Shown: in pieces, positions 18,200 through 27,041 of the stretch
Layout: every line of letters begins with the position of its first letter
Position numbering within the stretch: the first letter of the stretch is position 1
NCBI GenBank assembly: GCA_947179295.1
Contig: CAMXAZ010000001.1
Coordinates: 1-64,000 of the forward strand
Origin: an uncultured Muribaculaceae bacterium
Lineage (GTDB): Bacteria > Bacteroidota > Bacteroidia > Bacteroidales > Muribaculaceae
Length of the DNA stretch: 64,000 nt
Direction of reading: 5' to 3'
Position numbers and translations under genes: made by a program
Notes under the pieces: model-generated
Database searches by the model: none
Told to the model about the DNA's origin: nothing
Seen by the model: only the letters and a program-made list of their open reading frames with translations

Positions 18200-18289
18200 C
18201 TGTCAGTGAAATTCTTGGTTTATAAGAGGCCCTGGGGAGCGCCGTTGCCGGTTGAAACCGAGAGGCGATTCCCCGCGGGCGGGGGAGGG

Positions 18290-19621
18290 TCAGTCGTTGA
18301 CCATGCCGTCGGCAGCCGAGCCGTTTCCGTCGATGACGGCTTCTTCCATCTGCGGGGTCGCTTTCTTGCTGTCATCCTTGAAGATGAACATGAAGAGCAC
18401 GGCCACTACGAGGGCATAGCCGGCGAAGATCATCCATGAGGTGACCCATCCTTCGTGCTGGGCTTCGGCTGTGGTCTGTGAGAATACGAAGTGGTTGACT
18501 GTCGCCTGGGCGCAGAGGGTGCCGATGGTGGCTCCGAGTCCGTTGGTCATCATCATGAAGAGGCCCTGGGCGCTTGAGCGCAGGTCGCTGGTGGTTTCTT
18601 TGTCTACGTAGAGGCCGCCGGAGACGTTGAAGAAGTCAAAGGCCACACCGTAGACAATGCAGGAGAGAATCAGGAGCGAGAGGCCGCTGCCGGTGTTGCC
18701 GATTCCGAAGAATCCGAAGCGGAGCACCCATGCGAACATCGACATGAGCATCACGCCTTTGATGCCGAAGCGCTTGAGGCAGAAGGGGATGAGGAGTATG
18801 CAGAGGGTTTCGCTGATCTGCGAGAGAGAGATGAGGGCGTTGGCGTTGTGTGCGCCCCAGGTGTCGGCGAATTCGGCAAGATTTTCAAATGAGGTGATAA
18901 ACGTGTTGCCGTATGAGTTGGTGATTTGGAGCGATACGCCGAGGAGCATACTGAAAATGAAGAATATGGCCATGCGTTTCTGCTTGAAGAGCTTGAAGGC
19001 TTTCAGGCCGAGGCTGTCGGCAAGGGAGCTTTTCTGGCCTTTCTTGACCTTGCAGGCGGGCATTGTCAGCGCGTAGGCCGCGAGGATGAAACTCAGTACA
19101 GCTGATGTGATGAGCTGGTAGGCGTTGGTCTGGAACTGGGTGAAGTTGACGAAGAGCATCGAGCAGATGAAACCTACCGTGCCGAATACGCGGATCGGTG
19201 GGAAGTGCTTGATGGTGTCGAGGTTGGCCTCGGTCAGAGCGTTGAACGCAACCGAGTTGCCGAGGCCGATAGTCGGCATGAAGAAGGCCACAGAGAGGGT
19301 GTAGAGAGTGAAGAGCGGTCCGAATTCCACCTGAGATGTGGTCAGGCAGTAGATGCCTGCGGCGCCCATGAAGCAGCCTGCGAGGATGTGGCAGAGACTG
19401 AGCATTTTCTGGGCCTGAATCCAGCGGTCGGCAAGTATGCCTATGATGGCCGGCATGAAGAGAGAGACTATACCCTGGACTGTGTAAAACCATCCGATCT
19501 GTGTAGCCAGGCCTATTCGAGCCAGATAGTTGCCTAATGAAATCAGGTAAGCGCCCCAGACTCCGAATTCAAGGAAGCTGAGGAGAGCCAGTTTTACTTG
19601 TAGGGATCTTGCTGTTGCCAT
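18290..19621 (-). CDS. Nucleoside:H+ symporter family MFS transporter
   Basis: The product is 443 residues with about 12 predicted membrane helices. The N-terminus MATARSLQVKLALLSFLEFGVWGAYLISLGNYL and the segment IIGILADRWIQAQKML are typical of the NupG/XapB nucleoside permease family, as is FPPIRVFGTVGFICSM. The protein should import nucleosides with protons across the inner membrane. The soluble C-terminal tail (about 25 residues, Glu/Asp/Gly-rich) is not part of the fold. It is a single gene between a bifunctional-nuclease protein and rsmE. NupG-type specificity cannot be proven from sequence alone. Confidence 0.85.
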   Translation of the reverse strand: MATARSLQVKLALLSFLEFGVWGAYLISLGNYLARIGLATQIGWFYTVQGIVSLFMPAIIGILADRWIQAQKMLSLCHILAGCFMGAAGIYCLTTSQVEFGPLFTLYTLSVAFFMPTIGLGNSVAFNALTEANLDTIKHFPPIRVFGTVGFICSMLFVNFTQFQTNAYQLITSAVLSFILAAYALTMPACKVKKGQKSSLADSLGLKAFKLFKQKRMAIFFIFSMLLGVSLQITNSYGNTFITSFENLAEFADTWGAHNANALISLSQISETLCILLIPFCLKRFGIKGVMLMSMFAWVLRFGFFGIGNTGSGLSLLILSCIVYGVAFDFFNVSGGLYVDKETTSDLRSSAQGLFMMMTNGLGATIGTLCAQATVNHFVFSQTTAEAQHEGWVTSWMIFAGYALVVAVLFMFIFKDDSKKATPQMEEAVIDGNGSAADGMVND

Positions 19622-19735
19622 ATCCGTTTAGTTTTAGATTCTGTTTTTTAGTAACCCGTTGGAATTACTTATAGTTGCATGGTTTAGATATTTTAAACTA
19701 TCGTGGGTGTTATTGCCGGTTGTGTCCGGTGGCTG

Positions 19736-20380
19736 TCAGTCGGCTTGGTCGGGGTCTTTGGCGCGTTTGCGCTTCAGTATTTCGGCCACGCGGGCGGCTT
19801 CCTCATATTCCTCACGCTCTATGTGGCGGGCGAGAGTTTTTTCGAGCTCCTCTATGGCATAGTTTTCAAGCTTGGGCTCGGAATGGCTGCCGGATGCCTC
19901 TTCGTCGCCTAAGGCGGATGCGTCGTCATCGCCGTCGTCTGACGATTCATCGGCTATTTCCATCTCGAAGCCCGTTGCATCGAGTATGTCAAGGGTTGTA
20001 TAGATCGGGGCGCCGGTGCGCATGGCTATCGCTATGGCATCGCTTGTGCGAGAGTCGATGGTCACAGTCCGGTCGCCGTCAGAGAATGTGATTTCCGAAG
20101 AGAAAATGCCGTCTTCGAATTTGTAGATGAAAACTTCGGTCAGTTTCACGCCGAATGCGTGGGCGAAGCTCACGAAAAGATCGTGGGTCATAGGCCGCGG
20201 AGGTGTGATGCTTTCCATCTTCATTGCGATCGACTGGGCTTCGGCCGCGCCGATCACCACCGGAATGCGCATCGGACCACCCACCTGCGCGAGAATCAGC
20301 GCGTAGGCTCCTGACTGGATCTGGCTGTAGGAGAGGCCCATCACTTTGAGCCTTACCCGGTTTTCATCGTTCTCTGACAT
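19736..20380 (-). CDS. Bifunctional nuclease (BFN/DUF151) domain protein with UVR motif
   Basis: The product is 214 residues. The N-terminal 140 residues form the BFN domain (LPVVIGAAEAQSIAMKME-like IPVVIGAAEAQSIAMKM, then SRTSDAIAIAMRTGAPIY). An acidic linker rich in Asp and Ser follows, then a UVR-type helical motif (AIEELEKTLARHIEREEYEEAARVAEILKR), as in UvrB/UvrC. This BFN-UVR pairing is common in Bacteroidetes. Nuclease activity is known for distant members; the role here is uncertain. The gap of 54 bases to mnmA suggests co-transcription. Confidence 0.85.
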   Translation of the reverse strand: MSENDENRVRLKVMGLSYSQIQSGAYALILAQVGGPMRIPVVIGAAEAQSIAMKMESITPPRPMTHDLFVSFAHAFGVKLTEVFIYKFEDGIFSSEITFSDGDRTVTIDSRTSDAIAIAMRTGAPIYTTLDILDATGFEMEIADESSDDGDDDASALGDEEASGSHSEPKLENYAIEELEKTLARHIEREEYEEAARVAEILKRKRAKDPDQAD

Positions 20381-20434
20381 GGGCTCTTGCTGTATATATT
20401 ATATATGTGGCGTTTCTCTTTTATTATTTTCAGG

Positions 20435-21511
20435 TTATGAAATGTTGCGGCCGGTGATCACTCCGCTGCCATAGCAGAGGCGGGCGTCGCGGTCATAGAT
20501 TACTCCGAACTGGCCGGGGGCTATGCCCTGGACCGGGACTTCTGATTCGATTATGTATTCGCCCTGGCCGATGCGGCTCAGGCGGGCCGGCAGAAATTCG
20601 GGCGAGTGGCGGTTCTTGAACCGTATCTCAACGCCGTCACAGTCGCCGGGCCACGGATCGCGGGTGATCCAGTGCATCTCGTCGAGATGGATCAGCTTGC
20701 CATACTGCTTTTCGGTGTCATAGCCCTGCGAGACGTAGACCACGTTGTCATTGACGTTTTTCTTCACCACATACCAGGGGCCTCCGCTCAGCCCCAGGCC
20801 TTTGCGCTGCCCGATGGTGTGGAACCAGAACCCTCGGTGCTCTCCGAGCTTGCGTCCGGTCTCGATCTCGATGATCGGTCCCGGCTTTTCGCCGAGATGG
20901 CGGCGGATGAAATCGTTGTAGTTTATCTTGCCGAGGAAGCAGATGCCCTGGCTGTCGCGGCGGAAGGCGTTGGGCAGCTGTGTGGTCACGGCTATTTCCC
21001 TTACGCGGCTTTTGGGCAGATCGCCGATCGGAAACATCAGATGGCTCAGCTGAGGGTAGCTGATGCGGCAGAGAAAATCGGTCTGGTCTTTGACAGCATC
21101 AATGCCGGTGCCGAGATAGACGAGACCGTCAATCTCATGGGTAGTGGCATAGTGGCCTGTGGCGGTCTTGTCGAACTCATGGCCCCAGCGCTCTTCGAAG
21201 AAGCCGAACTTGATCATCTTGTTGCACATGATGTCGGGGTTCGGGGTAAGCCCGGAGCGCACGGTCCGGAGCGCATAGTCCATCACATTGTCCCAGTATT
21301 CCTGGTGGAGCGACACCACGTCAAAGGGCAGTCCGTAGCGGCGTGCTATGAACGTGCACATCTCTATGTCTTCTTCAGCCGAGCAGTCGCCCTCGCCGTT
21401 GTCGAGTCCGATTCTTATATAGAACAGGTGCAGGTCATGGCCTTCCTCCACAAGCCGGTGGACGGCCACGGCGCTGTCAACGCCTCCTGATATCAGTGCG
21501 GCAATCTTCAT
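20435..21511 (-). CDS. mnmA: tRNA-specific 2-thiouridylase MnmA
   Basis: The product is 358 residues. It has the PP-loop [11 protein letters not shown] near the N-terminus, the first catalytic cysteine in [15 protein letters not shown], the second in [17 protein letters not shown], and the C-terminal beta-barrel with [14 protein letters not shown]. MnmA activates U34 of tRNA for Lys, Glu and Gln with ATP and then thiolates it. Both catalytic cysteines are present. The start ATG gives the usual N-terminus [15 protein letters not shown]. Confidence 0.95.
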   Translation of the reverse strand: MKIAALISGGVDSAVAVHRLVEEGHDLHLFYIRIGLDNGEGDCSAEEDIEMCTFIARRYGLPFDVVSLHQEYWDNVMDYALRTVRSGLTPNPDIMCNKMIKFGFFEERWGHEFDKTATGHYATTHEIDGLVYLGTGIDAVKDQTDFLCRISYPQLSHLMFPIGDLPKSRVREIAVTTQLPNAFRRDSQGICFLGKINYNDFIRRHLGEKPGPIIEIETGRKLGEHRGFWFHTIGQRKGLGLSGGPWYVVKKNVNDNVVYVSQGYDTEKQYGKLIHLDEMHWITRDPWPGDCDGVEIRFKNRHSPEFLPARLSRIGQGEYIIESEVPVQGIAPGQFGVIYDRDARLCYGSGVITGRNIS

Positions 21512-21578
21512 TCAGTCTTTCTTTGGTTTTACTAAGAGCTTGTTTAATAACAGATGTAAAGCCGGAGGGGCCGCTTGC

Positions 21579-22088
21579 TCAGACCTCCTCCATCTCTTCT
21601 TCCTCTGATTTGCCTTTGAGGTTGATGATATAGAGTGATATGAAATAGTCGAGTGATATTTTGCCCGGCCCGGCTATGAGCAGGTAGAAATAGATGCCGA
21701 TAAACATGATGGGCAGATAGCCGGGGTCGGTGCTGTCAAGACCATAGACCGGCAGGAAGGGCACCATGTCGTGGAGTATGTAGTACTCGGCGGCGATCAT
21801 GGCGAAGATCGGCGGCAGGGTGCTCAGACGGGTCATGAAACCAGCCATGATCAGCAGCGAGCAGACGAGCTCGATGGTGATCATGATGATCAGCGAGCAT
21901 TCCGATGACATGTTAAGAACTGTCGGGAATGAGTTGCAGAGCACACTGTAGTTGACCAGATGGCGTATGCCGAACTGCAGCAGCATCATGCCCACAAAGA
22001 GACGGATAAACAGTCGTGCGAGGTTCGAGTAAGTGTAGCCGGAAAGCTTTACGAAGCAGTTGACCGGCCATGAATTATACCAGCTCAT
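21579..22088 (-). CDS. DoxX-family membrane protein
   Basis: The product is 169 residues with four predicted membrane helices (about 25-45, 65-85, 90-110 and 128-150). The segments ARLFIRLFVGMMLLQFGIRHL, IELVCSLLIMAGFMTRLS and LPIMFIGIYFYLLIAGPGKISLDY are the typical DoxX-like pattern. The C-terminus is Glu-rich (KGKSEEEEMEEV). Related proteins take part in redox or respiratory processes, but the role is unclear. It lies 21 bases downstream of a thioredoxin-fold protein and is probably transcribed with it, which also points to a redox context. Confidence 0.75.
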   Translation of the reverse strand: MSWYNSWPVNCFVKLSGYTYSNLARLFIRLFVGMMLLQFGIRHLVNYSVLCNSFPTVLNMSSECSLIIMITIELVCSLLIMAGFMTRLSTLPPIFAMIAAEYYILHDMVPFLPVYGLDSTDPGYLPIMFIGIYFYLLIAGPGKISLDYFISLYIINLKGKSEEEEMEEV

Positions 22089-22109
22089 AGATTTTTTTGA
22101 TCTCTCTGA

Positions 22110-22997
22110 TTAGCGTTTCTTTAACTGTCGGGCCACGTCAAGCACCTGGTCGATGGTCAGATGCTTGAAGCGCACGTTGTGGTTCTTGTCGATGATGTAG
22201 AAATCCGGAGTGCCGTTTCTGAGATCTACAGTCAGGTCGGCGTCGGGGTTGGCTCCCACGCTCCATGCCGAAGGGTAGGAAGCCACAGACTGTTTCCATT
22301 CGTCCGATGGCTCTGTCAGTGATATGGCCACTATCTTGGCTTTGCCCTCACTAATAAGCTCGGTCATTGATATGTCGGCGTCGAGGCGTATGCGGGCCAT
22401 GTTGCAATCATCGCAGTCGGGGTCGTTGAAAAACACCACCAGCACCTGGGCCGAGTCGCTGTCGAGGTTTCTGCTCTGCCCCTCGCGGGTGGTGTAGGGC
22501 AGAGAGGCGAAGCGCTTGCCGGTCATAGAGTTCTTCAGTATTTTGGCCTGATGCGCGAAGCGGGCCTTTGAGGCTTTGTCGATGCGCTTGTTTGAGGCCA
22601 CAGCCTCGGCAAAGGGCAGATACAGTTCGTCGATCCACATCTCGGCGGTGTCGCCGTAGAGGATATTCTCTGCGCATTCGGCCATGAACAGCTGGTCGGC
22701 CGGCTGCTTTTCAAGCTTCTTTGTGAAACGGTTGACCGAGGCTATTGCCGAATCGGGTGTGGCATTGCGCAGTATCGAGATATAGACATTGAACTCCTGG
22801 GCCATCTTGTGTTTGGCCGAAAAGGCCTTTTTCAGTTCGCAGAAGTCCCAGAAATGGCGTGCCATATAGTCGCAACGGCTCTGGAAGAGCTTGATCGAGT
22901 CAGGCACTATGGGATATTGGAAATATGTGTCGGCCTTGGCTCCGAGGCTTACGCCGAGGAAGACCATGAGGCAGAGAATCAGTTGTTTGATTTTCAT
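22110..22997 (-). CDS. Periplasmic thioredoxin-fold protein (DUF5106-like)
   Basis: The product is 295 residues with a signal peptide (MKIKQLILCLMVFLGVSLGAKA). A helical N-terminal domain (about 25-175) matches what I recall as DUF5106. A thioredoxin-like domain (180-290) follows, with QVLVVFFNDPDCDDCNMARI, giving a CDDC redox-type motif, and GTPDFYIIDKNHNVRFKHL as the cis-Pro region (Thr-Pro). It probably acts as a thiol reductase or sensor in the periplasm. It is not a lipoprotein by sequence. Confidence 0.75.
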   Translation of the reverse strand: MKIKQLILCLMVFLGVSLGAKADTYFQYPIVPDSIKLFQSRCDYMARHFWDFCELKKAFSAKHKMAQEFNVYISILRNATPDSAIASVNRFTKKLEKQPADQLFMAECAENILYGDTAEMWIDELYLPFAEAVASNKRIDKASKARFAHQAKILKNSMTGKRFASLPYTTREGQSRNLDSDSAQVLVVFFNDPDCDDCNMARIRLDADISMTELISEGKAKIVAISLTEPSDEWKQSVASYPSAWSVGANPDADLTVDLRNGTPDFYIIDKNHNVRFKHLTIDQVLDVARQLKKR

Positions 22998-23066
22998 TCG
23001 TTCTGGCTAATGTATAGTTTTGCAATCACAAAGATAAACAAAATCTCTCAAAAGCGAAAAAATAAT

Positions 23067-23108
23067 CCTCCCGCTCCGCATTATCACACTGAAATGCCTG
23101 ACGGGAGG
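23067..23108 (-). terminator. Terminator after the dxs-like gene
   Basis: CCTCCCG (23067-23073) pairs with CGGGAGG (23102-23108), with an inner GCATT/AATGC stem. On the minus strand ATTATTTTTTCGC follows, giving a T-run. It lies 52 bases past the stop codon. Confidence 0.75.
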
Positions 23109-23160
23109 ATGTATTTTTGTTGTGCGGCAGGGGGGCGTTGCGGCCGCATCAGCCGGGATC

Positions 23161-24900
23161 TTATTCGCTGAGCAGGTTGGCGACCTGGCCGGGAGTCAGC
23201 GAATTGTCACGGAGTACTTCCGTGGCATTGTAGCGGTCAAGGAATTCTTTCTTAAGTCCGAGGGTGATGACCTTGACATCGGAGTCACCGAGATAGGCGG
23301 CTATTTTCTGCCCGAAACCGCCATCCGTGATACCGTCTTCGAGGGTGACCACCTTGCGCAGTTTTTTCAGCGAGTCGAGACAGACGGTGTCAAGCTGTGA
23401 AAGGTTTCTCGGATTGATAAGCATGGGTTTCTTTCCTTTCTTGCGCAGAATCTCCGCCGCTTCGGCGGCAATTCCGAAGAAGTCGCCGGCGCCGATGATT
23501 GCCACATCTTCGCCCTCGCTTACAATGTCATAACGGAAAATGTCGGTGTTGACAGGTCTGTCGGTATGGACCACCGGTCCGCCGGGGGTTCGCACAAGCA
23601 CCGGATGGTCGGTCTGGTCGATGGCCCAGTCAAGCATGGCGAGATATTCCTCTGCGTTGGCCGGAGCGAGGAATACGAATTCCGGGATATTGGAGATCAT
23701 CGGTATGTCGAAAAATCCCAGATGGGTCATGTCAGGGATGCCCCATACTCCTCCTGCAAAATCGACAAACACCGCCGGCAGTCCGTTGATGGCCACATCC
23801 TGCGAAAGCTGGTCATAGGAGCGCTGGATGAAAGTGGCCATGACTCCGAACACCGGGCGTGAGCCGCCTTTGGCAAGTCCGGCCGCAACTGCCACTCCGG
23901 CCTGCTCACAGATGCCTACATCGACAAACTGTTTCCCGGCAGCCTTGCGGCGGTCGGGGGTGAAGCCGATGGCTCCCGGAGTTCCGGCTGTAAGGGCCAC
24001 GATGCGCCGGTCTTCGCCCATGCGCGTCAGCATGTGGCGGGCAAATATGTCGGTGTAGTCTTCCGTCAGGTCGTCCTGAAGCGGAGCGCCGGTCTTGAGG
24101 TCGAAGGGACCGGCATAGTGAAATGTTTCTTTGTCGGCTTCTGCCGCCGGCAGTCCGGCTCCTTTCAGGGTATTGATATGGATCAGCACCGCATGGTCTG
24201 CATTGCGGGCGGCTCTGAAGGCTTCGATGAGCGAATGCAGGTCATTGCCGTCGCTGACATAGATGTACCGGTAGCCTAAAGCACGGAAGATGTTGTTATG
24301 GGCCGTGCCATTGCTTTCACGGAGCTCCCGGAGATGATCGTAGAGTGCTCCGTGGTTCTCGGCTATCGACATCTGGTTGTCATTCAGGATGACTATGAAG
24401 TTGCTGCCGAGTGTCGGGGCGAAGTCCAGGCCTTCAAGCGCTTCGCCGCCTCCAAGAGATGCATCGCCGATAAAAGCGACCACATTCTCTTTGCCTCCTT
24501 CAAGGTTTCTCGACTTGGCCAGCCCGGCGGCAAGTGCTATGGATGTGGAGGTGTGGCCAACTTCGAAGAGGTCATATCCGCTCTCACGCGGACAAGTGTA
24601 GCCGGTGACATCATTGTAATGTTCCGGACTGATAAAGGCGCTGATACGTCCGGTTAGCATTTTGTGGACATATGTCTGGTGGCTGACGTCAAACACTATA
24701 CGGTCTGTCGGCGCATCAAACACGTAGTGGAGCGCTACGGTTGCTTCGACCACACCGAGATTCGGGCCTACATGGCCTCCGTGGGCTGAAAGTTTTTTCA
24801 TCAGTTCTGCTCTCAGTTGCTCGCTCAGCATTGTGAGCTGGCTGAGATCCAGATTTTTGATGTCGCGTGGCGACTTTATGGACGTAAGATCTATTTTCAT
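23161..24900 (-). CDS. Divergent 1-deoxy-D-xylulose-5-phosphate synthase-like transketolase
   Basis: The product is 579 residues from MKIDLTSIKSPRDIKNL, shorter than the usual 620-640. The thiamine diphosphate motif is GDASLGGGEALEGLDFAPTLGSNFIVILNDN and the catalytic Glu region is DVGICEQAGVAVAAGLA, so it is a TPP-dependent transketolase-type enzyme. N-terminal HGGHVGPNLGVVEATVALHYVFDAP matches DXS, which joins pyruvate and glyceraldehyde-3-phosphate to begin MEP isoprenoid synthesis. However, the DRAG motif of classical DXS reads DFAG, DVSHQ replaces DVGHQ, and EQH is EQA. It belongs to a DXS-like branch and may not be the main DXS of the cell. It is divergently transcribed from xseA. Confidence 0.75.
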   Translation of the reverse strand: MKIDLTSIKSPRDIKNLDLSQLTMLSEQLRAELMKKLSAHGGHVGPNLGVVEATVALHYVFDAPTDRIVFDVSHQTYVHKMLTGRISAFISPEHYNDVTGYTCPRESGYDLFEVGHTSTSIALAAGLAKSRNLEGGKENVVAFIGDASLGGGEALEGLDFAPTLGSNFIVILNDNQMSIAENHGALYDHLRELRESNGTAHNNIFRALGYRYIYVSDGNDLHSLIEAFRAARNADHAVLIHINTLKGAGLPAAEADKETFHYAGPFDLKTGAPLQDDLTEDYTDIFARHMLTRMGEDRRIVALTAGTPGAIGFTPDRRKAAGKQFVDVGICEQAGVAVAAGLAKGGSRPVFGVMATFIQRSYDQLSQDVAINGLPAVFVDFAGGVWGIPDMTHLGFFDIPMISNIPEFVFLAPANAEEYLAMLDWAIDQTDHPVLVRTPGGPVVHTDRPVNTDIFRYDIVSEGEDVAIIGAGDFFGIAAEAAEILRKKGKKPMLINPRNLSQLDTVCLDSLKKLRKVVTLEDGITDGGFGQKIAAYLGDSDVKVITLGLKKEFLDRYNATEVLRDNSLTPGQVANLLSE

Positions 24901-24963
24901 GGGCATATTTCTGTTTTGATGATTATATTTCTGTGGTGTGGGGCTGTACATAAATGCACGCTA

Positions 24964-24971
24964 CAAAATTA
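24964..24971 (-). promoter_or_regulatory. Promoter -7 element for the dxs-like gene
   Basis: TAATTTTG on the minus strand matches TAnnTTTG. Transcription would start near 24958, about 58 bases before the ATG at 24900. Confidence 0.45.
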
Positions 24972-25029
24972 ACATAAACAACTTCTTAATGTTTTACCAC
25001 TTTTAAGGAAACTCTAACCTGAATTTGTG

Positions 25030-25037
25030 TAATTTTG
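25030..25037 (+). promoter_or_regulatory. Promoter -7 element directly before xseA
   Basis: TAATTTTG matches TAnnTTTG and ends five bases before the xseA ATG at 25043. The transcript would begin at or next to the start codon, implying a leaderless or nearly leaderless mRNA. Confidence 0.5.
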
Positions 25038-25042
25038 CACTT

Positions 25043-26359
25043 ATGAATTCTGAAACGCTGACTCTTGAAGAACTGACCTCGCGTCTGGGGGCGGTGGTGG
25101 CCTCCGAACCGTCGCTGCGCAACGTCTGGGTGACGGCCGAGACCTCTGACGTGCGCCGTGCCATGCACTGTTATCTCGAACTGGTCCAGAAAAATCCGTC
25201 GACCGGTGAGCCGGTGGCCCGTATGCGCGCCACTGTATGGCGCTCGGCTCTTGCCAGGATTGACGCTGATTTCGCCGCCGCTACCGGCAGCCGGCTTGCA
25301 AGCGGCATGAAGGTCAGAGTCCTTGTTTCGGTCAATTACCATCCCTCCTACGGGCTTTCGCTCAATATCACCGATATAGATCCTGCCTATACGATGGGCG
25401 ATCTGATGCGCCTGCGCCTCGAAATCCTGTCGCGCCTCCAGAAGGAGGGCGTTCTGGAGCTGAACCGCGAACTGCAGTGGCCCGATGTGCCGTCGCGGAT
25501 CGCAGTGATTTCGGCTCCGGGGGCTGCGGGCTACGGCGATTTCATCCATCAGCTCTACACCAACCGCCGTCATCTGCGCTTTGCCACCCGGCTTTATCCC
25601 GCGCTGATGCAGGGCCGGGAGGCTCCCTACGCTATAATTGCAGCCCTTGAGCAGATAGCTGCCGATGAGGAGATGTGGGACGGAGTGGTGATCATCCGCG
25701 GCGGCGGTGCCACGAGCGATCTTGCCGCTTTTGAGAACTATGATCTTGCCGCCAACATTGCCCAGTTTCCGCTGCCCGTCATCGTTGGCATAGGCCATGA
25801 GCGCGATGTCACAGTGCTTGACTATGTGGCCAACATGCGGGTCAAGACCCCGACCGCCGCCGCCGAATGGCTGATTGGCCGTGGAGCGGAAGCTCTTGAC
25901 CGTCTTGATCAGCTTGCCTCGGAGATCCATCACACAGCCTCCGCCATGCTCAGCGGGGCCCGCGAGCAGCTTTCATACATTTCTGCGACTTTGCCGCATC
26001 TCCCAGCTACGGCTCTCAAAAATTCCTCGCGGAGGCTCGACCGCTATGCAATGACGCTTTCCGAAACCGTCCGCGGACGTCTGCGCCCGCGAATCTCGCA
26101 GCTCGATATGATTTCTGAACGTATTCCGGCCCTCGCGCGTGCGGCGGTCGACCGTCAGAAGTCGCGCCTTGAGTCTGCCGGCCGGCTCCTTGATGTGCTC
26201 TCTCCACTGGCCACTCTTCGCCGAGGCTATTCCATTACCCGCGTCAACGGCCGCGCCGTGACATCGGTTGCCGATATTGCGCCGGGCGCACGGATCGAGA
26301 CCACTCTGGCCGACGGCACTGTCGCTTCTGTAGCCGACGCTGACAGCTCCGGTAAATGA
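25043..26359 (+). CDS. xseA: Exodeoxyribonuclease VII large subunit
   Basis: The product is 438 residues from MNSETLTLEELTSRLG. An OB-fold domain (NVWVTAETSDVRRAMHCYLELVQ) is followed by the catalytic domain (RIAVISAPGAAGYGDFIHQL, then GVVIIRGGGATSDLAAFENYDLAANIAQFPLPVIVGIGHERDVTVLDYVA) and a long coiled coil, ending in LATLRRGYSITRVNGR. The enzyme degrades single-stranded DNA with the XseB small subunit. A TTG 18 bases upstream would overlap the promoter -7 element and is rejected. No xseB gene lies next to it. Confidence 0.95.
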   Translation: MNSETLTLEELTSRLGAVVASEPSLRNVWVTAETSDVRRAMHCYLELVQKNPSTGEPVARMRATVWRSALARIDADFAAATGSRLASGMKVRVLVSVNYHPSYGLSLNITDIDPAYTMGDLMRLRLEILSRLQKEGVLELNRELQWPDVPSRIAVISAPGAAGYGDFIHQLYTNRRHLRFATRLYPALMQGREAPYAIIAALEQIAADEEMWDGVVIIRGGGATSDLAAFENYDLAANIAQFPLPVIVGIGHERDVTVLDYVANMRVKTPTAAAEWLIGRGAEALDRLDQLASEIHHTASAMLSGAREQLSYISATLPHLPATALKNSSRRLDRYAMTLSETVRGRLRPRISQLDMISERIPALARAAVDRQKSRLESAGRLLDVLSPLATLRRGYSITRVNGRAVTSVADIAPGARIETTLADGTVASVADADSSGK

Positions 26360-26491
26360 CGGCGGTCTCGGCCTTCGGCCTAAACATTCTTTAAGCTCAT
26401 TTAAGATACTCTGCTGCAACTCCCTCTCTTAAGGGTTGTTATAAAGGTGTGAGAAAAAACATAGCAAACCACCTTTAAAGCTTAACGAATT

Positions 26492-26842
26492 ATGGAATCA
26501 ATGCAGCAGAACATAGCCGACAAGGCGGGCCAGGTGTCCGCTCAGGCTGCCAAAGTCAGCGCGGAAGCGGCTGAAGTAGCCGCCAAAGCCCAGTATAAAG
26601 CCGATAAGGCTGAAATAGAAGCCACTGCGGCTGAAGCTCAGGCAAATGCAAAAGAAAAACTTGCTGAGGCCAAGGAAAACCTCGCCGACAAGATTGCGGA
26701 TGCCAAAGAGACATTGGCTGACAAGCTTGACGATCTGAAAGAAAAGTCATCTCCGCTGATCGACAAGATCAAATCAGGAGCTGCCAGCGCGCTCAATTCG
26801 ATTGCCGATACAGCTTCGAATCTGGCCGATAAACTCGATTGA
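26492..26842 (+). CDS. Ala/Lys/Glu/Asp-rich amphipathic helical protein (LEA/apolipoprotein-like)
   Basis: The product is 116 residues without signal peptide. Nearly the whole sequence is a repeated helical pattern (AAKVSAEAAEVAAKAQ, EKLAEAKENLADKIADAKETLADKLDDLKEK) with alternating Ala and charged residues, similar to 11-residue LEA or apolipoprotein repeats. This type of protein is often linked to stress or desiccation, or coats hydrophobic surfaces; I cannot name a function. It lies 132 bases behind xseA, in the place where some Bacteroidales have xseB, but it is not XseB. A short hairpin with a T-run (about 26920-26955) and a stronger terminator follow. Confidence 0.7.
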   Translation: MESMQQNIADKAGQVSAQAAKVSAEAAEVAAKAQYKADKAEIEATAAEAQANAKEKLAEAKENLADKIADAKETLADKLDDLKEKSSPLIDKIKSGAASALNSIADTASNLADKLD

Positions 26843-26960
26843 TACCCCCTAATATCATAACTCCGACACATCTACAAATTGCCCCGGTCCTCCCGCGTGA
26901 TGCCGTTGCTCCTTCCACCACCGCAACCCACGCCTGACTGGGGTTTCTTTTTGATGTTGT

Positions 26961-27015
26961 CAGAGCCCGTTCTCCAATGTAGTTGACATTGGGAAACGGG
27001 CTCTGATTGTTTTTT
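26961..27015 (+). terminator. Strong Rho-independent terminator between convergent genes
   Basis: CAGAGCCCGTTCTCCAATG (26961-26979) pairs with CATTGGGAAACGGGCTCTG (26987-27005), almost perfectly, and is followed by ATTGTTTTTT. It separates the helical-protein gene from the CNNM gene that converges on it. Confidence 0.85.
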
Positions 27016-27041
27016 CTAAACGGTTGCCTTGAAACACCCTC

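Noticed and set aside
20606..21490. Plus-strand ORF of 294 codons
   Set aside because: It is wholly antisense to mnmA, whose catalytic motifs are intact; the frame has no recognisable domain.
24986..25933. Minus-strand ORF of 315 codons
   Set aside because: It is antisense to xseA, which carries all expected motifs.
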